NCBI RefSeq assembly: GCF_000720115.1
Contig: NZ_JOIR01000023.1
Coordinates: forward strand, 43,338 to 107,337
DNA from: Streptomyces sp. NRRL F-2580
Lineage (GTDB): Bacteria; Actinomycetota; Actinomycetes; Streptomycetales; Streptomycetaceae
Reading direction: 5' to 3'
Length of the DNA: 64,000 nt
Within the stretch, counting starts at the first letter, position 1, and every line of letters begins with the position of its first letter. The notes below the pieces were generated by a model. The model did not search any database. It was not told where the DNA came from and was given only the letters and a program-made list of their open reading frames with translations. Shown here in pieces: positions 8,022 through 18,265 of this stretch. The position numbers were made by a program, and so were the translations under genes.

Positions 8022-8240
8022 CCGGGGCTCCGTCCCAGACCCGGCGCCTCAAACGCCGGCGAGGCTGAAATACCGGGGCTCCGCCCCGCACCTCGCTCCT
8101 CAAGCGCCGGAGGGGCTGGATAGTGCCGACGGCGGCCAAATCCAGCCCCTCCGGCGCTTGAGGAGCGGGGTCTGGGGCGGAGCCCCAGGTTTTGAAGCCT
8201 CGCCGGCGATTGAGGCGCGGGTCGGGGCGGAGCCCGGGGA
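8022..8240. repeat. giant palindrome of intergenic repeat units between convergent genes
   Basis: The core is a perfect 27-base inverted repeat (8095-8121 with 8140-8166; each arm contains CAAGCGCCGGAGGGGCTGGA or its complement) around an 18-base loop. Outward it continues with GGGGCTCCGCCCC (8075-8087) against GGGGCGGAGCCCC (8174-8186), then CGCCTCAAACGCCGGCGAGGCT (near 8045) against its one-mismatch complement (near 8213), then another unit, giving arms of about 100 bp. It lies between the 3' ends of the RpiR gene and the leftward decarboxylase gene and should act as a bidirectional terminator. It is built from stacked copies of the dispersed repeat in both orientations. Confidence 0.9.
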
Positions 8241-8255
8241 GGCTCCGCGCAGCGG

Positions 8256-9620
8256 CTACAGCAGGGCTTCGGCGTGGGCGCCGCCCGCCTCGGCCACGAT
8301 CTCGGCGAGGCGCTGCGCCGGACGGACCAGGCTGAAGCGGACCTCGTCCTGCGGGCCCACCGTGAAGCCGTGGACCGCCGGGCGGGGCAGGCTGTTGTAG
8401 CCGTAGTGCGCGGTGAAGAAGTACGCGCCGGTGTCCGGGACGCCGATCAGGTCGCCGGGGGCGAGCCGCGGGAGTTCCCGGGCCGTCGCGAGCAGGTCGC
8501 CCGCGAAGCAGGCCGGCCCCGCGACGTCCTGCGCCACCGGCTCGCCGGTCTTCGGCGCGCCCTTCGCGTCGTACGCCAGGATCCGCACCGGCCAGGCCGC
8601 CGGGGCGTACGCGGTGCGCGTCGCCAGCTGCACCCCGGCGTGGGTGAGCGCGATCGGCCGGGAGCCGCTGGTCTTGGTGTACTCGACCCTGGCCAGCACC
8701 AGCCCGTGCTTGGCCAGCAGGGCCCGGCCGAACTCCGTGACCAAGCCGTACGTGCCCGAGAACAGCCCGGGGGCCGCCCCGCGCAGCGCGGCCACGTACG
8801 CGGCGCACCGGGGCGTCTCCTCGTCCGAGGCGAAGTTCACCGGCAGGCCGCCGCCGATGTCGAGGGTGTCCACCTGCCGACGTCCGGCCGCCTCGTTGAT
8901 CTCCTCGGCCAGCGCGTGCAGTTCCCGTACGCCCTCCGCGATCAGGGCCAGGGGGACGCCCTGTGAGCCGGAGTGGACGTGCAGGCGGGTGAGCCAGGGC
9001 CGGTCCAGGTACGCCCGTACGAGCCATTCGCGCGCGCCGGGATCCCGCAGGGCGATCCCGAACTTCGAGGTCGACGTGGCGGTGGAGAGCGCGTCGATGG
9101 TCCCGGCGCCGGTCTGCGGGTTGATCCGTACGCCGATCGGGGACCGGGCCGGGCCCGCGCCGACCAGTGCGTCGAGCCGTTCCAGTTCCTGCGGGTTGTC
9201 GGCGTTGACGGCGATGCCCAGGGCCAGGGCCTCGCGCAGTTCGGCCACCGTCTTGGCGGGGGAGTCCAGGACGGTCCGCCCGGCCGGCACCCCGGCCGCC
9301 CGGGCCAGCGCCAGCTCGCCGGGGCTGGCCACCTCGCAGCCGAGCCCCGCGTCCGCGAGCAGCCGCAGGACCGGGACGAGCGGCGCGGCCTTGACGGCGA
9401 AGGCGTGCAGGACGGGGGTGCCGGGCGCCAGGGCGTCCGCGAAGGCGCTGGTCAGGGCGGCGGCGGAGGCCCGGATCCCGACGGTGTCCAGCAGGCAGGT
9501 CAGGGGCTCCGCGGAGTCGGCCCCGCCCACGAGCCCCTGTTCGACGGCGGCCCGTACGGCCAGATCCCGACGCGCGGCGGCATCCGCGCCCGCGTGCGTG
9601 TGTGCAGCCATGTCCGCCAT
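8256..9620 (-). CDS. fold-type III PLP decarboxylase-like protein (DapDC/ODC/ADC group)
   Basis: A 454-aa alanine-racemase-fold enzyme. The PLP lysine lies in HAFAVKAAPLVPVLR (about residue 79). Next come GLGCEVASPGELALA, a HVHSGSQG His motif (about 222), the glycine loop DIGGGLPVNF, and a C-terminal beta domain with GPACFAGD and DTGAYFFTAHYGYNS, where the Cys of GPxCxxGD matches the second-subunit catalytic cysteine of diaminopimelate/ornithine decarboxylases. The substrate is unknown. It diverges from hutU and shares its palindromic promoter region, so a role in amino-acid catabolism is plausible. The start is uncertain between ATG 9620 and ATG 9611. A true diaminopimelate decarboxylase for lysine synthesis would normally sit near thrA/hom genes. 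Confidence 0.8.
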   Translation of the reverse strand: MADMAAHTHAGADAAARRDLAVRAAVEQGLVGGADSAEPLTCLLDTVGIRASAAALTSAFADALAPGTPVLHAFAVKAAPLVPVLRLLADAGLGCEVASPGELALARAAGVPAGRTVLDSPAKTVAELREALALGIAVNADNPQELERLDALVGAGPARSPIGVRINPQTGAGTIDALSTATSTSKFGIALRDPGAREWLVRAYLDRPWLTRLHVHSGSQGVPLALIAEGVRELHALAEEINEAAGRRQVDTLDIGGGLPVNFASDEETPRCAAYVAALRGAAPGLFSGTYGLVTEFGRALLAKHGLVLARVEYTKTSGSRPIALTHAGVQLATRTAYAPAAWPVRILAYDAKGAPKTGEPVAQDVAGPACFAGDLLATARELPRLAPGDLIGVPDTGAYFFTAHYGYNSLPRPAVHGFTVGPQDEVRFSLVRPAQRLAEIVAEAGGAHAEALL

Positions 9621-9650
9621 CCCATCATCCGACAGGGCCGCCCGCAGCTG

Positions 9651-9679
9651 TTGACTGAATCTATTCAGGACGTCAGGAT
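9651..9679 (+). promoter_or_regulatory. hutU promoter with overlapping palindromic operator
   Basis: TTGACT (9651-9656) and CAGGAT (9674-9679), 17 bases apart, fit a -35/-10 pair. A 14-base palindrome CTGAATCTATTCAG (9655-9668) overlaps the -35 box and spacer, the classic position for a repressor site. The same TGACTGAAT half-site recurs before the RpiR-type gene at 7114. The palindrome lies 35-45 bases upstream of the divergent decarboxylase start, so it could control both directions. Confidence 0.65.
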
Positions 9680-9715
9680 GTGAATGGAAATACCAACATC
9701 GGAGGAGGCACCGCC

Positions 9716-11376
<1,661 letters not shown>

Positions 11377-11380
<4 letters not shown>

Positions 11381-12666
11381 GCGAGGCAGACTTTCCGGGT
11401 GCGGCGTCGCTGCTGGGGGCGCTGCCCCCGGACCCCCGCGCCTCGAACGCCGTCGGGGCCGGGTCGTTCCACGCCATGTGGGCGGAGCTCGCCCCCATCG
11501 GCCGCCACGCCGACAGCGGCGGGTACCGCCGTTACGCCTGGAGCGGGGCCGACGCCGACTGCCGGACCTGGTTCCAGGCGCAGGCCGAGGCGCGCGGGCT
11601 GACGTACGAGACCGACCGCAACGGCAACCAGTGGGCCTGGCTCGGCGACCCCCTCGCGGGGGACGCCGTGGTCACCGGCTCGCACCTGGACTCCGTCCCC
11701 GACGGCGGGGCCTTCGACGGCCCCCTCGGGGTGGTGTCCTCCTTCGCGGCCCTGGACGAACTCCGCAGGAGGGGCACGGAGTTCTCCAGGCCACTCGCCA
11801 TCACCAACTTCGGTGACGAGGAAGGGGCCCGCTTCGGCCTCGCCTGCGTCGGCTCCCGGCTCGCCGCCGGGCAGCTGACCAAGGAGAAGGCGTACGAGCT
11901 CCGCGACGCCGACGGCATCGGCCTGCCCCGGGCCATGGAGGCCGCCGGCTACGACCCCGAGGCCATCGGGGCCGATCCGGAACGGCTCGCCCGCATCGGC
12001 GCCTTCGTCGAGCTCCACGTGGAACAGGGCCGGGCCCTGGACCTGAGCGGGGACCGCGTCGGCATCGCCTCGGCGATCTGGCCGCACGGCCGCTGGCGGT
12101 TCGACTTCCGCGGCGAGGCCAACCACGCCGGCACCACCCGGCTGGTCGACCGCCGCGACCCGATGCTCACGTACGCGGCGACCGTCCTCGCGGCCCGCAC
12201 CGAGGCGGCCCTCGCCGGGGCCGTGGCCACCTTCGGGAAGATCTCCGTCGAGCCCAACGGGGTCAACGCCATCCCCTCGCTCGTGCGCGGCTGGCTCGAC
12301 TCCCGGGCCGCCGACCAGGCCACCCTCGACACGGTCGTGACCGCCATCGAGAAGGCCGCCCGCGAGCGCGCCGACCAGGACGGCATCGACCTCGGCATCG
12401 TCCGGGAGTCCTTCACCCCGGTCGTCGAGTTCGAGCACGCCCTGCGCGACGAGATGAACCGGATCCTGGGCGGGGCCGTCCCCGTCCTCGGCACCGGGGC
12501 GGGACACGACGCCGGAATCCTCTCCGCGGCCGTCCCGACCGCGATGCTGTTCGTACGGAACCCCACCGGCGTCTCCCACTCCCCGCGGGAGTTCGCCGCC
12601 GAGGACGACTGCGTGGCCGGCGTCCTCGCCCTCGCCGACGTACTGGAAGGCCTGGCATGTCGTTGA
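11377..12666 (+). CDS. M20-family amidohydrolase (allantoate amidohydrolase/carbamoylase-like) in the hut operon
   Basis: A dinuclear zinc hydrolase of 429 aa from GTG 11377, which overlaps the hutU stop (GTGA), or 396 aa from ATG 11476. Metal ligands are visible: [19 protein letters not shown] (His, Asp), FGDEEGARF (Glu), ELHVEQG (His) and GVSHSPRE (His); [10 protein letters not shown] is the dimerisation-domain motif. By sequence it belongs with allantoate amidohydrolases and N-carbamoyl amino acid hydrolases. By position, between hutU and hutF, I infer that it hydrolyses N-formyl-L-glutamate, the product of HutF, in place of the usual HutG. Residues about 7-30 are encoded by a diverged copy of the dispersed repeat (near 11399-11465), so the N-terminal extension may not be part of the enzyme fold. 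Confidence 0.85.
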
Positions 12667-13997
12667 CGACGTACTGGCTGGAGCACGCCTGGCTCGGCGC
12701 CCACGTCGAGCCGGGCGTCGCCCTGGAAGTCACGGAAGACGGACGCATCGGCGCCCTGCGCACCGGGGTGCAGACCCCGCCGCCGGGCGCGGAGGTGCTG
12801 CGCGGCCTGACCCTCCCGGGCCTGGCCAACGCGCACAGCCACGCCTTCCACCGGGCCCTGCGGGGCACCGTCCAGGTCGGCTCCGGCACCTTCTGGACCT
12901 GGCGCGACCTCATGTACAAGGTCGCCCAGAACCTCACCCCCGACACCTACTTCGCGCTCGCCCGCGCGGTGTACGCCGAAATGGCGCTGGCCGGCATCAC
13001 CAACGTCGGCGAGTTCCACTACGTACACCACGCGCCGGGCGGCGCCCCGTACGCCGACCCCAACGCCATGGGCGAGGCCCTGATCGAGGCCGCCGCCGCG
13101 GCCGGCATCCGGATCACCCTCCTCGACACGGCCTACCTCTCGGCCGGCTTCGGCGAGGCCCCGAACCCGCACCAGCAGCGCTTCTCCGACGGCACGGCCG
13201 AGGCCTGGGCCGAGCGCGCGTCCGCCCTGAAGCCCCGCGAGCACGCCCTGATCGGCGCCGCGATCCACTCGGTGCGCGCCGTGCCCGCCGACCAGCTGGC
13301 CACCGTCGCCCGCTGGGCCGAGGAGCGCGAGGCTCCGCTGCACGTCCACCTCTCCGAGCAGACCGCCGAGAACGACGCCTGCCAGGCCGCCCACGGCCGC
13401 ACCCCGACCCGGCTGCTCGCCGACCACGGGGTGCTCGGGCCGCGCACCACCGGCGTCCACAACACCCACCTCACCGATGCGGACATCGCCCTGCTCGGCG
13501 GAACCACCACCGGCACCTGCATGTGCCCCACCACCGAACGCGACCTCGCCGACGGCATCGGCCCGGCGACCCGCCTCCAGCACGCGGGCAGCCCGCTGTC
13601 GCTCGGCAGCGACAGCCACGCCGTGATCGACCTGCTGGAGGAGGCCCGCGCGATGGAGCTGAACGAGCGCCTGCGCAGCCGCACCCGGGGGCACTGGACG
13701 GCGAACGCCCTGCTCACCGCCGCCACCGCCGACGGCCATGCGGCGCTCGGCCTGGCCGACGCGGGCCGCCTGGAGGCGGGCGCGCTCGCGGACTTCACCA
13801 CGCTCGCGCTGGACTCCGTCCGCACGGCGGGTCCGCCGGCCCGGCTGGGCGCGGAGACGGCGGTCTTCGCCGCCACCGCCGCCGACGTCCGCCACACGGT
13901 GGTCGGCGGCCGCCACATCGTCCGCGACGGCGCCCACACCTTGGTCCCCGACGTCCCGTCGGCCCTGTCCGACTCCATCGCGGCCCTGCGCGCCTGA
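12657..13997 (+). CDS. hutF: formimidoylglutamate deiminase
   Basis: An amidohydrolase-superfamily enzyme of 446 aa that removes ammonia from N-formimino-L-glutamate to give N-formylglutamate. The metal motif is [14 protein letters not shown] (about residues 56-70), with further ligands in [16 protein letters not shown] and [36 protein letters not shown] and [19 protein letters not shown] are characteristic of HutF and separate it from guanine and other deaminases. The start ATG 12657 lies inside the end of the M20 gene (10-bp overlap), so the two are translationally coupled. A single intergenic repeat separates it from hutI. Confidence 0.94.
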   Translation: MSLTTYWLEHAWLGAHVEPGVALEVTEDGRIGALRTGVQTPPPGAEVLRGLTLPGLANAHSHAFHRALRGTVQVGSGTFWTWRDLMYKVAQNLTPDTYFALARAVYAEMALAGITNVGEFHYVHHAPGGAPYADPNAMGEALIEAAAAAGIRITLLDTAYLSAGFGEAPNPHQQRFSDGTAEAWAERASALKPREHALIGAAIHSVRAVPADQLATVARWAEEREAPLHVHLSEQTAENDACQAAHGRTPTRLLADHGVLGPRTTGVHNTHLTDADIALLGGTTTGTCMCPTTERDLADGIGPATRLQHAGSPLSLGSDSHAVIDLLEEARAMELNERLRSRTRGHWTANALLTAATADGHAALGLADAGRLEAGALADFTTLALDSVRTAGPPARLGAETAVFAATAADVRHTVVGGRHIVRDGAHTLVPDVPSALSDSIAALRA

Positions 13998-14003
13998 CCG
14001 ATC

Positions 14004-14052
14004 CAGCCTCGCCGGCGTTTGAGGCGCGGGGTCTGGGGCGGAGCCCCAGGAA
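14004..14052. repeat. single copy of the dispersed repeat inside the hut operon
   Basis: This copy runs CAGCCTCGCCGGCGTTTGAG, GCGCGGGGTCT, GGGGCGGAGCCCC, in the orientation opposite to the array at 3656. It lies between co-directional hutF and hutI, only 14 bases before the hutI start, so it may form RNA structure that alters hutI expression or stabilises the upstream message rather than end the operon. Confidence 0.85.
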
Positions 14053-14065
14053 ACCGAGAGGAACC

Positions 14066-15244
14066 ATGACCACCACCTGCATCACCAACATCGGCAGCCT
14101 CGTCACCAACGACCCGTCCGTCGGGGACGGTTCACCCCTGGGCCTGATCGAGAACGCCGCCGTCGTCATCGACGGCGACAAGGTCGCCTGGGTCGGCCCC
14201 GCCGCCGAGGCGCCGGCCGCGGACGAGGCCTTCGACGCGCAGGGTCGGGCCGTCATCCCCGGCTTCGTCGACTCCCACTCGCACCTCGTCTTCGCCGGCG
14301 ACCGCACCCAGGAGTTCAACGCCCGGATGTCCGGACGCGCCTACTCCGCCGGAGGCATCCGCACCACCGTCGCCGCCACCCGCGCCGCCACCGACGCCGA
14401 GCTCGAGGCCAACCTCGTGCGCCACCTCGACGAGGCCCGCCGCCAGGGCACCACCACCTTCGAGACCAAGTCCGGCTACGGCCTCACCGTCGCCGACGAG
14501 GCCCGCGCCCTGCGCATCGCCGCCGCGCACACCGAGGAGGTCACCTACCTCGGCGCGCACATCGTCTCCCCCGACTACGCCGAGGACCCGGCCGCGTACG
14601 TGGACCTCGTCACCGGCGAGATGCTGGCGGCCTGCGCCCCGTACGCCCGCTGGGTGGACGTCTTCTGCGAGAAGGGCGCCTTCGACGGCGACCAGGCCCG
14701 CGCGATCCTCACCGCGGGCGCCGCCGCCGGTCTGATCCCGCGCGTGCACGCCAACCAGCTGTCCTACGGTCCCGGCGTACAGCTCGCCGTGGAGCTGGAG
14801 GCCGCCTCCGCCGACCACTGCACCCACCTGACCGACGCCGACGTGGACGCCCTCGCCCAGGCCGCCTCGACCACGGTCGCCACCCTGCTGCCCGGCGCCG
14901 AGTTCTCCACCCGCGCGGTGTGGCCCGACGCCCGCCGCCTGATCGACGCGGGCGCCACCGTCGCCCTGTCCACGGACTGCAACCCCGGCTCCTCCTACAC
15001 GAGCTCCATGCCGTTCTGCATCGCGCTCGCCGTCCGCGACATGCGGATGACCCCCGACGAGGCCCTGTGGTCGGCCACCGCCGGCGGAGCCCGCGCCCTG
15101 CGCCGTGCGGACATCGGCACCGTGACCCCCGGAGCCCGCGCCGACCTGGCCCTGCTGGACGCCCCGAGCCACGTCCACCTCGCCTACCGCCCGGGCGTCC
15201 CGCTCGTCTCGGCCGTCTGGCAGCGGGGCCGCCGCGCGCACTGA
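14066..15244 (+). CDS. hutI: imidazolonepropionase
   Basis: An amidohydrolase of 392 aa that opens the imidazolone ring to N-formimino-L-glutamate, the step between HutU and HutF. The start ATG 14066 has GAGAGGA five bases upstream. Metal and active-site motifs: [16 protein letters not shown] (HxH, about residues 73-75), [37 protein letters not shown] and [18 protein letters not shown] (Asp). The length is normal. It is the last gene of the cluster; the next start is 114 bp away with its own promoter-like region. Confidence 0.96.
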   Translation: MTTTCITNIGSLVTNDPSVGDGSPLGLIENAAVVIDGDKVAWVGPAAEAPAADEAFDAQGRAVIPGFVDSHSHLVFAGDRTQEFNARMSGRAYSAGGIRTTVAATRAATDAELEANLVRHLDEARRQGTTTFETKSGYGLTVADEARALRIAAAHTEEVTYLGAHIVSPDYAEDPAAYVDLVTGEMLAACAPYARWVDVFCEKGAFDGDQARAILTAGAAAGLIPRVHANQLSYGPGVQLAVELEAASADHCTHLTDADVDALAQAASTTVATLLPGAEFSTRAVWPDARRLIDAGATVALSTDCNPGSSYTSSMPFCIALAVRDMRMTPDEALWSATAGGARALRRADIGTVTPGARADLALLDAPSHVHLAYRPGVPLVSAVWQRGRRAH

Positions 15245-15314
15245 CGAACGGTCAATCCGGGGTTGTCCTTTGTCTTCCCTCCGCAAGACCCCGGGCGTAC
15301 CTTGAGCCACCAAT

Positions 15315-15329
15315 CTGATGTGTCGTCAG
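15315..15329 (+). promoter_or_regulatory. inverted repeat in the promoter region of the surface-protein operon
   Basis: CTGATG (15315-15320) and CGTCAG (15324-15329) form a one-mismatch inverted repeat 28 bases before the ribosome site of the first surface-protein gene. The AT-rich TTATTT that follows could be part of a -10 region. An operator is possible but unproven. Confidence 0.4.
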
Positions 15330-15357
15330 TTATTTGTGGCCCGAGGGGAAGACGAAG

Positions 15358-16035
15358 GTGTCCGACCGCAAACGCTCCACCGCGCTCGCGCTGGCCTCCG
15401 CGCTGGCCGGATCGGCGGTCCTGCTGGCCGCCCCCGCAGCCCACGCCGCCGTCGTCGACGTGGCCTACGACTGCAAGACCCCGATCGGGGACAAGTCGGC
15501 GATCTCGCCCATCGAGATCAAGGCAGTCAAGGACGGCGAGGCGTACAAGCTGACGATGTCCTTCCAGAAGGGCGTCTCCTCCAGCCCCATCGAACTGGGC
15601 AAGGGCGCGATGAGCCCCGGCGCCGTCGTCCTCGTCGACGGCGCGGAGAAGGTGTCCGTGCCGGTCTCCGGCCCGCCCAACCCCGAGGCCGTGCCCGCCG
15701 ACACCCCCATCAAGATCACCGACCTCTCGGGCACCTACACGCCCAAGAAGAGCGGCAAGGTCACCTTCACCGCCGGCGTGCTCACCATCAAGGCGATGGG
15801 CACCACGACCACCTGCACCCCCGGCAACAGCCCCGGCCCGTCCCTGGAGCTCGACGTCACGGCCGCCGGCGGCGCCGCCGCCCAGTCCGGCGGCGGCTCG
15901 GGCGAGGAGACCCTCCCGCAGACCGGACCCACCGACTCCGCCCTCGCCCTCGGCACCCTCGGCGGCACCGTGCTGCTCTCCGGCGTCGCCGGCGTGCTCT
16001 GGCTGACCCGGCGCGGCCAGCGGGCCCGGTCCTGA
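15358..16035 (+). CDS. secreted surface protein with LPQTG sorting-type C-terminus
   Basis: The start is GTG 15358 behind GAGGGGA. Residues 1-30 form a signal peptide (RKRSTALALASALAGSAVLLAAPAAHA). Residues 31-165 form one domain with a Cys pair (AYDCKTP and TTTCTPG). A Gly/Ser linker leads to ETLPQTG, then a hydrophobic helix (ALGTLGGTVLLSGVAGVLWL) and TRRGQRARS, a complete sortase sorting signal. The domain is clearly related to the second domain of the protein at 18262: VSGPPNPEAVPADTP matches VSGPANADPIPDKAP, and LSGTYTPKKSGKVTF matches MTGTYKPGKSGKVTL. First gene of a four-gene operon. Function unknown; probably covalently wall-anchored. Confidence 0.8.
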   Translation: MSDRKRSTALALASALAGSAVLLAAPAAHAAVVDVAYDCKTPIGDKSAISPIEIKAVKDGEAYKLTMSFQKGVSSSPIELGKGAMSPGAVVLVDGAEKVSVPVSGPPNPEAVPADTPIKITDLSGTYTPKKSGKVTFTAGVLTIKAMGTTTTCTPGNSPGPSLELDVTAAGGAAAQSGGGSGEETLPQTGPTDSALALGTLGGTVLLSGVAGVLWLTRRGQRARS

Positions 16036-16052
16036 ACGGAGCGCCCCCGGCC

Positions 16053-17135
16053 ATGCCCGTGCTCCACGTCCCCCACGTCCCCCGCGTCCCCCGCGTCCCC
16101 CACGCCCCCCGCGTCCGCCGGGGCGCCGGCCTGCTCCTGCTCGTCGCCGCGCTGTACGCGGCCCCCGCACCGCCCGCGTACGGCAGGGCCGCCGACGAGC
16201 CGGGCTGGACCGCCGAGCCCGCCGCGGGCCAGGCCGTCCCCCGCGCCGGCGACCGCCCGCCCTCCGCGCGCCCGTACTTCTACATGGCGGGCACCGCCGG
16301 CACCGTGCTGGAGGACCGCCTCGCCCTGGCCAACACATCCGACCAGGAGCACACCGTCACCCTGCGCGGGGCCGACGCCTACAACACCGCCGACGGGGCC
16401 TTCGCCCTGCGCCCCGCCGCCGGATCCACCGGCGCCGGCGCCTGGATCAGCTTCGGCGCCGGGACCACCGTGAAGATCCCGCCCCACACCCGGGCCGTGG
16501 TCCCCTTCACCGTCACCGTGCCGCCCTCGTCCCCGCCCGGCGACCACCCCGCCGCCGTGGTCGCCACCGAGGCCGGCCGCGAGGTGGGCGTACGGGTCCA
16601 CCTGCGGGTCGGCGGCCCCACCCTGGCGGCCCTCACCGTCGAGGACGTCGCCGTACGGGGCCGGGGCGGGGCCGCGGTCGTCGCGTACACCCTGGTCAAC
16701 CGGGGCAACGTCGCCCTCGCCCCCGAACTCTCCCTGCGCGCCGAGGGCCGTTTCGGCGAGGTCCCGGACCGCGGCGCCCGGGCCCTGCCGGTGGAACTGC
16801 TCCCGGGCCAGCGGATCGAGCTGACCGAACCCTGGCGCGGCGCCCCGGTGCTCGACCAAGTCCGCGTCACCGTCACCGTCACCGCCCCCGGCGGCGCCCG
16901 GGCCGAGGGGAGCGCGTCCGCCTGGTTCCTGCCGTGGCGGGCCGCCGGCTGGACGGGCCTCGGCCTGCTCGCCCTCGGCGGGACCACGCCGGCCGCACTG
17001 TTCCTCGTACGGGGCCGGCGGACCCGGCAGGACCCGCCCGGCGGCGAGACGCCCGGCGAGCGGCCCGGCGAGACGCCCGGGACCCCCGGCCCGACCCCTG
17101 CACCGGAACACGAACTGACGGGAGCGTCCAGGTGA
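16053..17135 (+). CDS. exported protein with DUF916-like beta domain and C-terminal membrane anchor
   Basis: A 360-aa protein starting at ATG 16053, 17 bp after the preceding stop. The N-terminus is an odd Val/Pro/His/Arg repeat (VPHVPRVPRVPHAPRVRR) before a hydrophobic export segment (GAGLLLLVAALYAAPAPPAYG). Residues 70-190 read YFYMAGTAGTVLEDRLALANTSDQEHTVTLRGADAY, then TTVKIPPHTRAVVPFTVTVPPSSPPGDHPAAVV, the pattern of DUF916/WxL-type surface domains. A second beta domain follows (RGNVALAPELSLRAEGRFGEV). A membrane helix (GWTGLGLLALGGTTPAALFLV) near residue 310 is followed by an Arg- and Pro/Gly-rich cytoplasmic tail. It overlaps the next gene by four bases. Confidence 0.75.
   Translation: MPVLHVPHVPRVPRVPHAPRVRRGAGLLLLVAALYAAPAPPAYGRAADEPGWTAEPAAGQAVPRAGDRPPSARPYFYMAGTAGTVLEDRLALANTSDQEHTVTLRGADAYNTADGAFALRPAAGSTGAGAWISFGAGTTVKIPPHTRAVVPFTVTVPPSSPPGDHPAAVVATEAGREVGVRVHLRVGGPTLAALTVEDVAVRGRGGAAVVAYTLVNRGNVALAPELSLRAEGRFGEVPDRGARALPVELLPGQRIELTEPWRGAPVLDQVRVTVTVTAPGGARAEGSASAWFLPWRAAGWTGLGLLALGGTTPAALFLVRGRRTRQDPPGGETPGERPGETPGTPGPTPAPEHELTGASR
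16061..16118 (+). repeat. 9-bp tandem repeat in coding sequence
   Basis: About six units of CCCCACGTC or CCCCGCGTC encode repeated Pro-His/Arg-Val residues ahead of the export segment. The 9-base unit keeps the frame, so copy-number change would alter only the length of the basic N-terminus. Confidence 0.8.
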
Positions 17136-18265
17136 GCGCCATGGTCGGCGGCAAGGGCCGCGGCAAGGCCGGCCGCAGGGTCCGGTCCCTCCTGGCGGGG
17201 CTGGCGGTGTGCGCCCTCGCGCTGTTCCCCGCGGCCCCGGCCGCGGCCGACGAGGGCAGACCCACCGTCGCCCTCTCCCTCCAGGAGGCCGCCAAGGGCA
17301 CCGAGATCACCGTCACCGGCACCGGCTGGCGGGCCAGGACGCTGGTGATGCTGCTGGTCTGCGGGCAGAACATGATCGGCGGCACCAACAGCTGCGCCAA
17401 CGCCGACGGCGCCGCCGTCTCCGTCGCCGACGACGGGCGCTTCACCGCCCGGCTGGCCGTGGTCGCGCCGCCCAAGCCCTGCCCCTGCGTCGTCAACGTC
17501 ACCTCCGTCAACGGCGACCAGTCCACCGTCGCGACCCCCCTGAAGATCACCGACCATCCGGTGGCCGAACTGCCCGCCGAATCCGGCACGGCCCGCCTCG
17601 CGATGCTCACCGGGGTCCGGCTGGAGGGCGAGGACGGGGTGCTGACCTGGTTCGGCGCCCCGCCGAGCCGCAAGTTCAAGGTCACCGTCGGCAATCTCGG
17701 CTCGGCCCCGGTCAAGGACCCGGTCTTCCAGCTCGGCACCGCCCACGGGGTGTTCGCCCCGCTGTGGGAGGAGGCCCGGTGGAAGGGCACCATCCCGCCG
17801 GGCGGCAAGGCGGAGATCGCGTTCGACGTCGCCCTCACCGCCGGCGCCCACGGCGACTACACGATCTCCCTCAAGTACGGCGAGACCGTGGTCGCCACCC
17901 AGCCCTGGGGCGTGGACCGCCCGTACGGGGTGCTGCTCTTCTGGGGCCTGCTCCTGCTGGTGATCCCGGCCGCGGTCTTCCGCGTCGGCATGGCCGTCGT
18001 CGCCAAGGTCCGGCCGCGCGCCGTGCCCGCGGCCGGCCGCCACCGGGGCGCGCGGCCCGCCGAGGCGGCAACGGCCGTGACGGCCCGGCTGCCCCGGATC
18101 CCGGCCCTGCGCCCGGCCGGACCGGCCCGCTCCGAGCAACCCGCGGAGCCCCCTTCGACCACCACGGCGGTCCTGCCGTGGTTCACCCCGGACAGCGCGC
18201 CGGAGACAGCACCACAGACGTCCGCACCGTCTGAGAACCGTTCGACGACGAAGGGACCAACGTGA
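17132..18265 (+). CDS. exported membrane-anchored surface protein, neocarzinostatin-like fold suspected
   Basis: A 377-aa protein from GTG 17132, overlapping the previous stop, with GGGAG about eight bases upstream. Signal peptide at residues 15-40 (RVRSLLAGLAVCALALFPAAPAAA). Residues 45-150 read VALSLQEAAKGTEITVTGTGWRARTLVMLLVCGQ, then CANADGAAVSVADDGRFTARLAVVAPPKPCPCVVNVTS; this chain and its Cys pattern recall the neocarzinostatin/macromomycin or IPT-type immunoglobulin folds, an assignment I hold loosely. A second beta domain (FKVTVGNLGSAPVKDPVFQLG) precedes a membrane helix (YGVLLFWGLLLLVIPAAVF, about residue 270). The last 90 residues are basic then Pro/Thr-rich and probably cytoplasmic. 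Confidence 0.7.
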   Translation: MSAMVGGKGRGKAGRRVRSLLAGLAVCALALFPAAPAAADEGRPTVALSLQEAAKGTEITVTGTGWRARTLVMLLVCGQNMIGGTNSCANADGAAVSVADDGRFTARLAVVAPPKPCPCVVNVTSVNGDQSTVATPLKITDHPVAELPAESGTARLAMLTGVRLEGEDGVLTWFGAPPSRKFKVTVGNLGSAPVKDPVFQLGTAHGVFAPLWEEARWKGTIPPGGKAEIAFDVALTAGAHGDYTISLKYGETVVATQPWGVDRPYGVLLFWGLLLLVIPAAVFRVGMAVVAKVRPRAVPAAGRHRGARPAEAATAVTARLPRIPALRPAGPARSEQPAEPPSTTTAVLPWFTPDSAPETAPQTSAPSENRSTTKGPT

